64,000 bases of DNA. Source: Vanilla planifolia (lineage: Eukaryota > Streptophyta > Magnoliopsida > Asparagales > Orchidaceae). Within the stretch, counting starts at the first letter, position 1; each line of letters begins with the position of its first letter. Of this stretch, positions 47,496-60,347 are shown piece after piece. A program made the position numbers and the translations under genes. The stretch lies in NCBI GenBank assembly GCA_023846275.1, contig CM043870.1, positions 12,223,527 to 12,287,526 of the forward strand, written 5' to 3'. The notes under the pieces are model-generated. The model made no database searches and was not told where the DNA came from. It was given only the letters and a program-made list of their open reading frames with translations.

Positions 47496-48213
47496 AAGTC
47501 ATCATAGTGTGACAGAATCTACGCTACTTGCATGCACTTATTGTTATGCATGCTGGGGCACACCCCACTTCACCCCTACAACATGCACCAACTTGCCCCA
47601 TCTGCTTACAACATGAGGAAATTATACGGTATGCAAAAAATCATCTCACGACACATAACAAAAATGTAGAATGCATAACGAGTTTTTTATGAATATTATG
47701 ATTGGGAAATGTTTATGGTCATTAGAGATTATTTTTGAAGAAGTTTTATGTGATCATATTCTATATAAAATCTTAAAAACTACAAAATATAATGAATAAA
47801 GGTTTAAAAAATACTTCAAGAATTCCTAAGCCCAAAAATTCGAACTTACATTTTTAGATCCTTTTGAGAGCTATTGAATAACTTGCAATTTAATTTGCAA
47901 AATCCTTTGACAAAAGCTTATGAAAACAAGATTTCAGAATAACATCAACTTAGATTGCACAAGTGTTGAAATTAAAAACTACATCATTTTTACATATTAC
48001 ATCGCAAAACTATTGATTCAAATGGTAACTTTGTTCTTTAATTATTAGTTATATGTTTATATGTGTATATTCTATTTACTATTGTGTGAGCTTGTGCTTT
48101 ATATCACTTTTTATATGTCTCTCTTGGCTTTGTTCATAGCTAATTAACATTAAGAGATTTAGCCAAACTCATGGCCACATAGTATTAAGCGAATTTAACT
48201 TACCATAGATCGA

Positions 48214-48622
48214 TAAAAAACCTCAGCTTATACTTGTGTTTCTCCACTTTGCTACGACGAAGGAATGTTTTGCATAATGATGCTTATGCGAGTTGCTTGG
48301 AGGTAGATGTAGGCTTGAAGATAAGCCAAATCATCTAAAAATCTTATATCTTCTTTGCATTCATTTACTCTTATTTGTCTTGTCTTATTTCAATCTTAGA
48401 AAGTTAATTAACATGAAACAAATTAAGAGTCTACTTGATTAATTACAAACGATGAGTCATATTTGAATACTATTGTAACATTATCTTAAAAAAAAGTTTA
48501 AAATATCACAATATTAATTTACCCCCTTTTAGGTATGCCTTCATTTTTAGTAGTGCCCATTATAACACATTGGTTGGAAAGAGACGATTTCAATATCAAT
48601 TTAGTCTAATAATCCTTTAATG
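48214..48622 (+). repeat. Dispersed LTR-like repeat, copy 1
   Basis: About 410 bp beginning aaaaaacctcagcttatac and ending aataatcctttaatg. A diverged second copy in the same orientation lies at 54105-54516. Toward the end it has aaaatatcacaatattaatttaccccctt, then 'cattggttggaaag'. This recalls the 3' end of Ty1/copia LTRs (…CAATTCACCCCC) and a decayed primer-binding site. It could be a solo LTR plus flank. Confidence 0.6.
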
Positions 48623-49660
48623 TTGGGCTTCTCAAATGAAGAACATGAAGCAACCCTAGATCCCCTCCTTGGATAACTATCCTTCTTATGTTGTTCCTAT
48701 AGAAGAACTCACTCTCCAACCCAATTCTTCCCCAAAGAAGACCCTCAAATGAATAAGACCAAGGGCAATCTTTCCTAAAATAATAGAGTTGGTCATCATT
48801 ATTCCATGATCATGAAGTGGACACACGTTATCAGGAAACAAAAGCGAGAGATTCATGCCTTAGTTAAGACTATGCTTTAAGTTTGAAAAATCATGAATTA
48901 TAGCCATAACTACCATTAATTTTCAAATGAAAGCAAACGCCATAATTTCAACCTAGGGAACATTTATGAGTTTTCTATCTTATTCATCACAAGCGTGAGC
49001 AAGCTCTGCCTGAGCAACAACTAAAAGATTATATTCACCGATTCTTATGCTTGGTTCATCACCAAACCAAACTGCAATCATTTATTATACATCATTGCAA
49101 GCAAGAAAAAGCCCAATCAGAAGGCTTCCTTCAAAATTTAATGATTTCTGTATCTATCTATCTAGTTTCAAGGAAATTGCTGTTAGTATTTGGTCGAAGG
49201 CATAAAAATGTGACCCCTTGTTTAACCTATGGCACAAACTGTGAAACGACAAAGTTACATAGAGGTGGCATAGCAATCCATCTTCTTGCCTTGCTTACTC
49301 TCCTAAAGCTAAGTCTACCAAATTTGCTGATAACCATGACCATATTTCTACTGATCCTTCGAACCCCCTACCTTTTGGACCATGAGAATTCATGTGCAGA
49401 TAGAAAATTATCAGACTTGAAAAGCTCAATATTTCTTGGACTATTCAAAATGCAAATGAGCATTGGTTTAATGCCCTCAGAGCGTACATTCTATTGAAGA
49501 TTGATATATCAAAGGCTTTGAAACCTGTAAACAGGCATGCGTTGAATAGATCAGAATGTGCATCTTAGGTTTGAGAAACAACCGTTTATTAGTCATATGA
49601 TTGCTTGCAAGAGCTTGAATCAGTCACCAAGCAGACAAACTTGGTTCTGCAATCTTTACA
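48623..49660. other. Intergenic region between LTR-like repeat and F-box gene
   Basis: The plus frame at 49051-49497 contains a few plausible phrases but no domain I recognise, and its region is not conserved-looking. The segment next to 49660 is presumably the 3' UTR of the minus-strand F-box gene. Confidence 0.4.
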
Positions 49661-49665
49661 GGAAG

Positions 49666-51028
49666 CTATAAGCTACAACCTTGACGAGAATTCTCCAGGG
49701 TATCAAGAAGACAGCCATCAAGCCAAATGTGCTTCAAATCAACAATAAAATTGTTTCGAAGAAACCCAAAACCATAAGTTCCATCTTCGTATTGCCAAAT
49801 CCTTCCCTCGACGTTTCTGAAATCGCCAGAAGAACCAGCGAGTTCCGGAAGCAAAAGGTCGTAACTACAGTTGATACAAAGGATGCGGCAAACAACTTCT
49901 CTCTTTTTACTGCACCCAACGTGCTCCCTTAAGTTATATATGACCTGCTCCTCTCTGGGAAATGGCGATTCCAGAAATGAAGTGTTCGAAGCCCAGAAGA
50001 CTGGGCAGTAACTGGGAAAAGGAACCGCCGTATCACCCACCTGCCGGCATGTTAATCCCCCTACATCATCGTATGCTACGAGAAAGAAATCCAGGTTCAT
50101 GTCTTCACAGATTCCCTGTACAAAGAGACCAGAAATTGAAGAATCTTTTTCGCTGCAAAACTTATCCTTGTTCTCAAATTTGAGAGGAAAGATGAATGGA
50201 AGAAACAATCACCTTCCATAGCCCCTGCAAAGGTCGATCAGGAGTGGGACAAGAATTCGCTATCCTGACGAAATGCTCGGCCTTCCAGCTCCTCTTTCCA
50301 AGCCTCTCTTTCACCTTCTTCCTCATCTTTCTCGAATATTTTTCACCACCGGAAATGGTTCGGTTGGCGAAATATTGATAGATCTCGGACATCAGACGAT
50401 CGGGAGGCGAACCGGCTTCCAAGCCAAGGACCCTGTCGGGATCATCTAACTGCTGATCCCCGCAAAAACTGAGACTTTCCTCAATAATGAAATGCTTGCA
50501 TCCCATAAAGCTTATCGTCACTGGGATGACATCGGAGTCCGACAGCGCTTTGTCAAGACAAGCCGGGTAGTCGAAAAGGCGGCCTGGGTGGAGATAGGTG
50601 AGGGGCCCACCGGCGGGCGAGATGCCTAGCCAGAGGAAAGGAATCTTGCGGACAGCGTAGGAGCAAGACGAAGGGGAGGGCGAGACGCGGGAGCCGATGA
50701 TGCAGGAGGGGGCCCACTCAAAGAACACGAGAGGCGGGGCACCCGGAGATCGGCGCCAGAAGCCGATGAGATTCTCCCAGCGGTCGAGGGCTTTGTACAA
50801 GCGAGGCGACGGGGCCGAGGACCATCGCCGGAGATGGGTCTTGGAACCCCATCGCCGCTCGCATAGAGAGAGCCAGATGTCTGCCGAAGGGCTGCAAAGG
50901 GCGGCAAAGCGGCGGCAGGTGCAAGCGAAGGCGTAGATTTCAGTGGGGGAGAGGAAGGACAGAATGTTCAGCTGAACGTCGATCGGGAAGTCGTAGAAGG
51001 GCATCGGCTTCTCCGAATTCGACGCCAT
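49666..51028 (-). CDS. F-box protein, 2 exons, 421 aa
   Basis: Exon 1 runs 51028-50213 (272 codons) and exon 2 50115-49666 (149 codons plus stop). They are joined at a codon boundary by a 97-bp GT-AG intron (50212-50116). The start is the ATG of MASNSEKPM. The N-terminus (about residues 10-58) is an F-box: FPIDVQLNILSFLSPTEIYA, then CTCRRFAAL and WLSLCERRW. This is the module that docks substrate receptors onto SKP1 in SCF ubiquitin ligases. The rest has no kelch or LRR repeats. It reads WLGISPAGGPLTYLHPGRLF, a basic linker rich in K/R near residues 230-255, then GICEDMNLDFFLVAYDDVGG and RIWQYEDGTYGFGFLRNN. The layout resembles the plant family typified by Arabidopsis At3g12350, a comparison from memory. 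Substrate unknown. The first exon is strikingly GC-rich compared with its surroundings. Confidence 0.88.
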
Positions 51029-51055
51029 ATCTAAGACAAAATTCCACAGTTCCAA

Positions 51056-52200
51056 GATCGACTAGATGGGTAGGAAACGGTACGAGAAATAGAGAGAGAT
51101 GTGGCGTTCCTGCCGGTGATGATAACCTCACCCAGGGTTCTGATAAATTACACCGATTCAAAATCGAATTGTTTGTCGTTCAAGAAACCAAGACCAATTT
51201 CTCGCCAATCAAAATTTGGGCATTTTTTTAATGTAGTCAACTAATTTTTTTTATTTATATTGACACTCGCTAAAGAAAAAAAATTATTAATTTGTTCTGA
51301 ATTGTCAATCTATAAATCAATCTGTAGCAAAACATCAACAACAAACCCCTTTAGACTATGCAATTAAGGTTAGACTATTGAGACTATGGATCTCAAAGCC
51401 CAAACTCCGAGAGATCAAGATGCCCAAGATTAGATTCTAGAAACCCAATGATACAAGACCTAATCATTAGAGCGAAAACACTAGCATCCAAAATTTCAAG
51501 TTAACTTTCTAAAGATTCTTCACATGTTATATCTAAAGTAAGTAAATCATCATCAAGATGACATATGAAATTACTAATAATAATAATAATCCTTAAATAT
51601 AAATATCAGATAATTAAATCATGATCAATGAAATAATAATAATTTTTTTATCCATAAAAACAAATAAATTATCATTAAAAAACCAGGTTTCATATTATTA
51701 GAAAAAAATAAAAACATCTATTTCATTTTATTTTTTTTCTTTTTTATAAATAATTATTTTGCACCTAGTAGAATATAATCCTTTTCTTTTATCTTATAAT
51801 TTCATCATCTAAACTTACAATTAGAATAAGTTTCTATAAAATTCTATTAAATTCAATTTTTATATCAACAACATACTATCAAAAGCACTAATTTCATAAA
51901 AGATATCTTTGATGAAGAAATTAATCATGAAGACCCAAAAACCTTATAACCATTAATTTGCACAACACTCATGTAATTTGCCTTACAATGACATTGTTTT
52001 TACCATGAAAGCAATCGAAGGGCATTGTAATATGTTTGTGTAATGCCCAACAATACCCAAAAATTTACAGGCAATAAGGCATACAATCTTCAAACATTGG
52101 TGAATTGACATTTTGCACCCAAGAACCCAATACATGAATGTTCTCTGCAGCAAAAAGGACAGCACTTATATCTTCCAAGTTCTGATGTAGTAACTGAAGC
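51056..52200. other. Intergenic: F-box gene promoter and 3' flank of the transporter gene
   Basis: GC-rich next to 51060-51130, then AT-rich to 52200. No gene recognised. The last part before 52211 should be the 3' UTR of the minus-strand transporter. Confidence 0.5.
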
Positions 52201-52210
52201 AACGGCCAAG

Positions 52211-55200
52211 CTAAAGAGGAGGGAAGAACTTATTTAGATTGTAAGGAAGGGCATAAAACTCTTCACTTCTTGCATCGGTTCGATAAGATCTGAATTTGTC
52301 CCACCAATGCCAACCTCGATCTCTCCGTGTTGCGACGTGGCTGAGCAAAATAGTGCTATCCAAGAAATAAGCAACAATGGCCGCAACGGTTGCTGGAGAA
52401 GAGAATATCACATTGATGATATCATTGAACTGCACAAGCAAGATGCAAAGTTTCAGTACATAGCATGTGGAGACTATATGAGATTTTGGTTGCAGCCAAA
52501 CACTTGTGGTAGAAGAGAAATGCAAATGCTTTCTAAACATAAAAAGAGAGTTCATTATTGAGGCAATGTTTGGCACATACATTTGGTTTCGAAACCATGT
52601 TTATCAACCCAAAAAAAAAAAAAAAAAAGATAAAACAAGACGATTTTGTTCTCTCAAAATAATTTAAAATATCCACTTACTTTTTTAATAAAGAATTGAA
52701 GGACAAATTAGTCATTCAATAATGTAAATTATTTCAAAAAATACATTTCGATAGTAAATTATCAAACATAAAACTTTATAATAGTGATTCAAAAACAATA
52801 ATTTTAAGTATACTTATTAATTAATCAATATAATATTTAGTAATAATTATATTAAACAAATATTAAAATATCTAAATTACATCTAGAAGAAATTAATCAT
52901 TTGAATAGTGACACTTAAGACTAAAATGAGCAAAGAATAATCATTAGGTAATGCCCTGAAGATAGAATCACCTAACGAGGGACTCTTGATAGGTTTCTAG
53001 GTATAGGAATATATGAATGAATAATCTATATCAAAAATCAAGGAAAAATTTTTAAGTTATGTATATAAAATTATAATCTTAAACTTATCATTTAGAATAG
53101 CATGTTTTGACCAATATGGGATGACCTATGAAAATAATATCTCAACAAAAAAAATATATATTATGACATGAAGTCTATCAATTTCTTATTAAATTGGTAT
53201 CAAATTGGGCACAAATGGTTAGCATTACTTTAGCATGTGCTTATTAGTTAATTTATTTGATACATAAGATCATGTTTATTTTAGAGTTCTCATTACTATG
53301 CTCAAAATTTACTCAAATTCCAATAGTATATGTGGGACTTAAAATTGTTCACCATTAATTTTTTCAGAAAATAAAAATTCAAAACTATCATTCCATAAAT
53401 ACCACCATTATACTTTTATTTTAACAAACTTTCAAAAATTCAAATGATAACCTTGCTTTCATACATCTAATTTATTTTAAATATCACTTTTGGACCATAA
53501 TTTATTATCATTATGCTTTCACCACATGTTCTAATCTCACTAATTTCACTGTGTTTCTATGGCAATCACTAAAACAAGCTAAAACCCAAGCCTAGTTTTT
53601 GTAGAGAATTTTACTTCAAATTGAATCATGAATATAAGTTACTTTTTTGTTAAGTACCAATTATGGATTCTAGTACATAAAATTAAATCAAATGAATAAA
53701 GAATAACTCTTCCAGACAGATGAGCGAGTGTAAGCAATAGCCAAAAATGAAATCTTTTATTTTTATTTATTTACCTGATCGATAAATATGTCATAAACAT
53801 TTAAATAATTAAAAATTCACATACTGCTCTAGAACTGGTATGCACCGGGCCATATCCAACCACTGTTTGATGCTCCTTAAAGTATTGCGAAATCGATAAG
53901 CCCAGAAATAGAGAGAAGCCCAACACAAACTTGGTTCTCAAACTATTGAGATTGCAGAACTGAAGGAAGCCAAGTCCGGCAGCAGCTGCAGCATCGGGAA
54001 AAAAAATAATGAATCATCATCAAAGATTCAAAACCAGGTTGAGCAAATCCATCAAACATAACTATTGTTTTGTCTCAAATTCATTCAATCAAAGCTATAT
54101 TTAGTAAAAAAAACCTCAGCCTATACTCGTGTTTCTCCACTCGGATGCAAAAAATTAGTGTTTTGCATAATGATACTTATGCAAGTTGTTTAGGAGTAGA
54201 TGTAGCTTTAGAGATGAGCCAAATTATCTAAAAATCTTGTTCCTCCTTTGCATTCGTTTACTCTTATTTTATTTGCCTTATTATAGCCTTGAAAATTTTA
54301 TTAGCTTGAAACAAATTAAGGGGGTTGCTTGATGAATTACAAATGGCAAGAACCATATTCGAACACTTGTGTTGCATTATCTTGAAAAAAGGTTTAAAAT
54401 ATCACAATACTAATTTACCTCCTTCTTGGTATGTCTCTATTTTTAGTAGTATCCATTATAACGCATTGGTTGGAAAGACACGATATTAATAACAATTTGA
54501 CTAATAATCCTTTAATAGAAATATGAATATATATAGAATGTCCTCTTTTCTCATGGATATAGGCCTAATTGTGCCTAAATCTTAAAAAATCAGAATAAAC
54601 TCTCCTTTGTTCTTTATTTTATAGGTTACTAACTTTCACTCATGCCATCTGACTTTGTAAATATTTTAACACATCTACCTCACTTATTGTAACAAGATGT
54701 ATTAAAGGCATTGTTTCAATTAGGATCAAGTGATTCATGCAATTTATTACTCTAAAACTTTGACACTCTTTCCTATTGTTTAGTCATGATGAAGAAATTG
54801 GTACAAAATACATGTAGTACGAAAGACTAGCGGATCACACATGACACTTGATTAGATTAATTGGAAGATTTCAAAGCTATAGAAGAAAGCAATGGATAAT
54901 GTAGATGAGATTATTACTTAAGAAAGAGATTTGCTAAGTGTGAGATTGAGTTTAGCCTAATATTGTAAGTTGAATATAATTCTACAACCTCAACATACAA
55001 TTAATGTGGCTTTCACTCATCAGCTTAGATTTTTAGAATTTTAGGCACCAACGTATGAGTACCTTGGGCCATCTTAAGCCCCAATTTGGTGCAATTTGCT
55101 TAACAAAAGTTCATTGTTTTTTATTGATAATTAAGCCCATAAAAGTATCAAGAACACAATAGAAAGTAAGAGCATTATTAACAAGGAGAAGCAAAAGAAG

Positions 55201-58200
55201 CACAAAAAGTTTCATGTTGGCAATGTATATTCCGAAACTTTCACATACCAACATAACCAAAGAGGAGGCAGTACAGTGCAGCAGCAATTGGCAAAGGAAT
55301 TGAAGCAATAACTGATCCAAATTTTCCTGGTTATCAACAAACAATTTAAAATGTAATACCCAAGGGGTCCTTCTATACCTCTAACTTCATATGAAACAAG
55401 AGATAATACCTAAAACAGAGAAGAAAATCATGAAACCAGCTGATATTTCCACCACTCGTCGACTCCCAACTCGAGTCAAGCCCAAAAGGCCAACATTCTC
55501 GCTATACAAATTACAGAAACATGAGGTTGCAAAATGCTTTTACGATATCTAAATATATAATTTGGGAAATTAAATAAACGTACACTGAAGGTGCTGAGCC
55601 ATTTGCTGTTCCAAACATCCCATCCAGTAATATGCCAATTCCCTAGAAAATCCATTGTTTCAATATTAAAAAGAACTTCAAAGAAGCATTGGAAATTTCC
55701 GAGACAATATGTATTATATACATTCAGAGAAACCATCTCACCTGCCAGCCAACACCTCGACTGAAAACGGAAGGAGGCACAAATGTTGCACTTGCAAATC
55801 TTGAAGCAGCAAGAACGGTACCTGTGGACTGCAGCTCGGATTTCAGAATAGAGAGCTTTTGCTAACTGCTTTGCAGTGTGATCATATATTTCTTTGGTTA
55901 TTTTGAAGAGACAAAAGCAGATCAGCTCAAAGTAGCATTTTTAAGTTGATTCTTAAAGCTTGTTATATAACATAAAGTAAGTGTAAGCTTACTATTTATT
56001 TGCTTTATTGAATGCATCCATCTAACTAGTGGAATTGATGGAGAGGTTGTATATATTGAATTGTAAACAAAATTGCATTCCAAGTTTGAACAGAAGGAAA
56101 GGAATCTAAGGCGTATGCTTTCGGAGGAAAACAATATACGCACGCCTATTGAGGAGCTTATGCCTAGTAATAAATTCCAAGAATCGGAGACAATAAGTTT
56201 CTTTGTAGAATTTCATGAAGAAATAGTAACAAGAAGCTTCCCTAAGATGGCTGTGGTTCGTGTAAAAGTTTCTGAATAGACTCATACAAACAAAATGCAA
56301 AGTCGATCAAGGTAAGAAACTTGCCTCAACAAGAGAAGCAAATGAAGCTGCCATCATGGCAAACACATCACCGGCATTAAAAGAAGGAGCACCCCATTGA
56401 AATGGATATGGAATTCTTATCCTGCATACATAATGAAGAACCGATCTAGACAATCGGGTAAGACTTGGATTTTAAGGGGGACATTTTGCTTGCTAACTTA
56501 ACTTCATTAAGCATTCATGCACACATGTAACACTCAGTGATTTATATTACGATAGCTGATAACCATGCTTAAATATCATTCCATAGAAATTTTTACAAAG
56601 CTTCATGTACTACAAGAACATGCAAGTCAATAATGCGTGTAGGAGTATGAATGTGAAATGAATCAACAAAAAGTTCATCACATTTTTCATTGCACTACCA
56701 TGGAGAAGCACCAATTAGTCCAGCACGATCAGTTCGACAACCAAACTGTATCTTTGGCGAACCATGCCTGTATACACCGGAAACAGTAAGAATGTGTGCG
56801 TAGGCCCATATGACTGCAATGGTCAAAATCACCGAGAAGCGATCAAAGATGACTCTTCCTTTTTCAACGGCATGTGGCACATACTGCATAAGTCGTTTAC
56901 CAAAATTAATGTTTTAACACCAAAATTATATCAGCAAAAACAACAATCAAACCCCTGTGAAACAGGATTACCTGTGAAAGTACTACAAATAATAGAAGAG
57001 CTGGCAACCCAATCTCAACACATCTTGCCAACTATTAAAAAAAAAATCAAACGAGGGTAAACAGGATAAAGGGTAAATAAAACAGATTATAAATGAGGGT
57101 CATATAGGAAAAGAACTCACTGCAGCAAACCCAATGTTGAAAAGACCAAGCCCAGTAAGAACTACAACAGGAGTTGCCGCGAGAGGGCTAAGAAACCTTT
57201 TGACAAGAAATGTAGATACAAGAGAACAATTAGAGTAGAAAATTGCTCTATCCTAGAGCTAAAAATTGAAAACTCCTCTACTGTGCAGTAGCAACTTCAA
57301 TTAAACACTTACAATTTAATGTATTATCCTTAAACGTGCAATTAATCACTTCAAAAAAAAAAGCCAAAAAAAATGAGAGAATGCGGTTTGAGGGAGAGCT
57401 TTCCCAGTATAATAAATTTGATGCTGTTAATTAATGAGCGTTTGAGCATGAAACAGATAAATAATAGAGGAGAATAATTTACCTTATTGCGATTCTCCAA
57501 AGGCCGCAGAACCCAACAATTATTTGAAAGCTAGAAGCAAAAATAAGTGCTCCCTGTATCGCTCTCATCGTATGTACGAATCTCTGGTTCCATTAATGAG
57601 AAGCAAACTAGTCTAAAAACGGGAAACTAAGATTGAAAAATGGGCAATAGTACACAAAAGAAGTGTGACTGGAGCGGAGAGTGATAGACACCTCGTATGG
57701 GTCTATGATGTCAGCGAAGCGCTCGCTGAGGATAATGGAGATGGTCGGCATAAGGTAAGTCAAGGAGCCTCCCATCACGATCGGGAGCCTAGTTCCGAGC
57801 CAAGACTGCAGCAGAGTATTAATCCCCGCCACGAAGAGGAGGGTCTGTATCACCTTTGCCTTCTCTTCCTACAAAGCATTTGATTCGTAGAGACAAAATC
57901 CATCACAGTGAGAGAAGAAGAAGGGAAGAGAGAGAGAGAGAGACTGACATGGCCGCCGCCCATTTGGGGTACGATGAGAGTGGGAATGAGAACAGTGGTG
58001 CCTAGCATCACCAAGTAATGCTGAAACCCGAGAAAAAACGCCTCCGCTGCGGATTTAGAGAAAATAACCATAAGAAACAACGGAATGCGATGGCCAAGGA
58101 TAGATGAATCAAGGAATCCTCAACGGACGACGTACGCCAAGGCGGCGGACTCGTGAGGCAGTAGTCGATGCCTGGCAACTGCTCCTTCACCGGAAAGGGC

Positions 58201-58226
58201 AGAAACTCGTCCGCCTTCGCCGCCAT
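52211..58226 (-). CDS. Nucleobase-ascorbate transporter (NAT/NCS2 family), 14 exons, 526 aa
   Basis: Exons on the minus strand: 58226-58136, 58046-57949, 57868-57692, 57583-57483, 57196-57121, 57031-56972, 56883-56699, 56421-56325, 55828-55742, 55642-55584, 55501-55410, 55326-55249, 53985-53825, 52429-52211. Lengths sum to 1581 nt and all phases agree. The protein matches the plant NAT family (usual length about 520-540). It has the N-terminal GIDYCLTSPPPW, the QH motif (FFLGFQHYLVMLGT), CRTDRAGLIGASPW, FQWGAPSFNAGDVFAMM, the NAT signature E-N-x-G-x4-T-R (VENVGLLGLTRVGSRR), LGFLQFCNLNSLRTKF and the C-terminal RSEEFYALPYNLNKFFPPL. These are multi-pass membrane symporters for purines, uracil or related compounds. 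The exact substrate cannot be read from sequence, and plant members are not proven ascorbate carriers. One intron uses GC-AG. No breaks in the coding sequence. Confidence 0.95.
54105..54516 (+). repeat. Dispersed LTR-like repeat, copy 2, inside a transporter intron
   Basis: Matches 48214-48622 in the same orientation: cctcagcctatactcgtgtttctccac, gttttgcataatgatacttatgcaa, aaaatatcacaatactaatttacc, cattggttggaaagac. It lies antisense to the transporter gene, in the 1.26-kb intron between the exons ending at 55249 and starting at 53985. Confidence 0.6.
56320..56325 (-). other. GC-AG intron donor of the transporter gene
   Basis: The exon ending at 56325 (…GTTGAG) is followed by GCAAGT on the minus strand, not GT. 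The acceptor is CTGCAG before 55828. The joined codons GAG|TCC keep the frame and give the conserved V-E-S-T-G of the family, so the noncanonical site is needed. AG|GCAAGT is the usual context of GC donors. Confidence 0.85.
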
Positions 58227-58379
58227 TCACTCCTTCTTTGACCTCCGTTGTAGACCAAGAAAGAGAAGCGACGGCGAGGTGAGCAAGTGTGTAAATTTAC
58301 GCCGACGCGAAGAAGAAACGCACGGGTGCCGCTATAACGGTGTACTGACAAAGAGGCGTTACGTTCAGACGATATGAAA

Positions 58380-59120
58380 GGACCCGAGGCTTATAGTTCT
58401 TGATGGCGTTTGGTGACCGTTTGGTAAGGCAGTTGCAGAAGTTGAACGGCAACTATGCTCTTTTTTATTTAAAATTTATTTTTTAAAACTTATTTGAATT
58501 TTTTTTGAAACTCAAAAAGAAATGACATGCAATGTGATGTTATTAAAAGATATTAAATATTTAATTTAATAATATATTTAAATGGTACTATTGAAAGCAA
58601 AATATGGAATGTTTGACCAACGTTCACTGGTTAAAATCAAATAAGATCTCTCAAAATTATTGAAATAGTTTCATAATTAAATATTTTATACAATTGGGCT
58701 AATCTTAAGCGAAGTCACACTAATTGGGATTAATCTAAATGAGATTTATATGCAAAGTATTAATGGAATTTAGCCTTAACGTAAATGTCAAGCTAATTAA
58801 ATAATTAATTGACTCACCCGGAAGCAATAGCTGTCAGCATAAGTTTTATTTTTAATATTAAACCATTTTGACGAACAAATATATCATAATGGTTACTAAA
58901 GAACAAATATATTTCCTTTAGGAAACAAGAATGAATGATACAAACAAATATGAAATACATTAAAATTATACAACGTTAATAAAGCGTCACAAAATAACTA
59001 TCTAAAACAATTACGATTTGTCGATAACCAGCAGCCCGGGTTTGGTTCAATTTGGCGGACCAAACGCACCCACAGCTTGACCATCGATTGACCTGATCAA
59101 TTAGTCAACACACGTTTCCA
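58380..59120. other. Intergenic: transporter promoter side and 3' flank of the PAQR gene
   Basis: AT-rich from 58450 to 59000. No gene recognised. GC-richer sequence near 58230-58380 is the presumed 5' UTR of the transporter. Confidence 0.5.
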
Positions 59121-59141
59121 ACGTGGAAGGTTGGGGGTCAA

Positions 59142-60246
59142 TCAGCAGCCTTCGGCTTCCCTCCACCCTAGATAGACCAAGCTGGCCAAGTAATGCGTGT
59201 AGGCTCCGGCAACTACGAGAACGTGGAAGAGCTGATGGCTGTGTCCAGCGACATCAAACCTCCCCGGCATCCACCTCTCCGGCACCCTCAAGGCGTAGAC
59301 CACCACCCCGAGGCCGTAGAACGCCAACATCGCTGCCTCGTAGACGGTGGTCAGAACCGCCTCCGGCCTGTGCCCGAAAGCCATCAACTTGTGGGCGATC
59401 GGTACGATCCCGGAGGCCGCCATGCAGGCGAAGAGCACAGCCCGGACGGGGCGGAACTGCGGGCTGTCGAAGACCGGGAGCAGGGAGACGATGACGACGG
59501 CGGCGCCAAAGATGGTGATGGAGCTTAGGTAGAGATCGCGGATGAAGGGATTGCAGGCGAAGGGGTAGTAGACCAAAGGGTAGAAGGAGGAGACGATGAG
59601 GCCGGAGATTCCGGCGAAGTCGAGGCGGAGCATCACGTAGCTCGTCTTGGCCGAGTGGCAGGACAGTAGGTGGCAGGCGCCGCTCATCAGGAGGCAGAAC
59701 ATGGCTCCGAGGAGATACAGGTAGAACGGCCACCGGGAGACCGGATGCAATGCCGTAGGAATTACATCAAAATTCACGCTCCGGTAACCAATCCCGAGGA
59801 GGCTTTGCAACGGGACGAAGGTGCTGGAAGAATTGCCTACTGTCGTTGAACCCACAAACGGTTCGCCTCCGACGCCGAATTGGAAGATCGACAGAGCATA
59901 TCCGGTGAGGGCGAGGAAAACAAGGAATCCAATGAGATGCCTGCATATGATGTACAATTTAGTTGGGGAATTGAGCCCAAAACGAATTAAACAAACAGAG
60001 GAGTTCTTACGTCCAAATATTGAGGGTTTCGTTGTGGATAGAGAAGACGCTGAGAACAGTTTGCTTGAGAGGCCACTCGGAGCGGTAGTAATTCACTATG
60101 AACTCGTTGTGCTTAAGGAACTCCGGCAGGGAATCGTAGTCCACTAGGTCGTACTTCTCCTCCTTCTCTCTTCTCCGTTCCTTGTCGACTGGAGAGATCA
60201 GAAACTGCGCACTGGAAGCCATCGACGATGTTCTTTCGAAGCACAT
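59142..60246 (-). CDS. Heptahelical transmembrane protein, PAQR/AdipoR-like (HHP family), 344 aa
   Basis: Exon 1 runs 60246-60011 and exon 2 59940-59142, joined inside a threonine codon across a 70-bp GT-AG intron. The ATG at 60246 is the first; M9 at 60222 is an alternative. The charged N-terminus ([19 protein letters not shown]) is followed by [20 protein letters not shown] and the family landmark [14 protein letters not shown]. Seven hydrophobic segments lie after this. Conserved polar sites fit the zinc site of PAQR proteins: a histidine in [10 protein letters not shown] and the H-x3-H of [18 protein letters not shown]. The family matches plant HHP proteins related to animal adiponectin receptors, implicated in hormone and sugar responses. 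The sequence runs a little shorter than longer HHPs. Exon 2 is very GC-rich. Which HHP member it is cannot be decided. Confidence 0.92.
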
Positions 60247-60249
60247 CCT

Positions 60250-60300
60250 GTTGGGTTAAGAAGAAGAAGAAGAAGTTGTAGAAGAAGAAGAAGAAGAAGC
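60250..60300 (-). repeat. (CTT)n tract in the 5' UTR of the PAQR gene
   Basis: The plus strand reads repeated gaa units at 60258-60299, so the sense strand carries (CTT)n between the TATA box and the ATG. CT-rich 5' UTRs are common in plants and can raise expression; here that is only a possibility. Confidence 0.85.
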
Positions 60301-60340
60301 AGACGACGACTTGTTGTGGAGAAGAGAAGCATGGTGTGGA

Positions 60341-60347
60341 TTTATAG
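60341..60347 (-). promoter_or_regulatory. TATA box of the PAQR gene
   Basis: The minus strand reads CTATAAATCC. It lies about 95 bp upstream of the ATG, which would put the transcription start near 60310-60315 and leave a 5' UTR of about 65-70 nt. Confidence 0.65.

Noticed and set aside
47158..47505. 115-codon serine/phenylalanine-rich minus-strand frame
   Set aside because: Product of the purine tract; other frames are open there for the same reason. Only its last few residues belong to the RT remnant.
49051..49497. 148-codon plus-strand frame
   Set aside because: No recognisable domain, no intron or promoter context, lies in the 3' flank of a minus-strand gene.
59123..59733. GC-rich overlapping frames (arginine/proline-rich) on both strands
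   Set aside because: Shadows of the GC-rich second exon of the PAQR gene.
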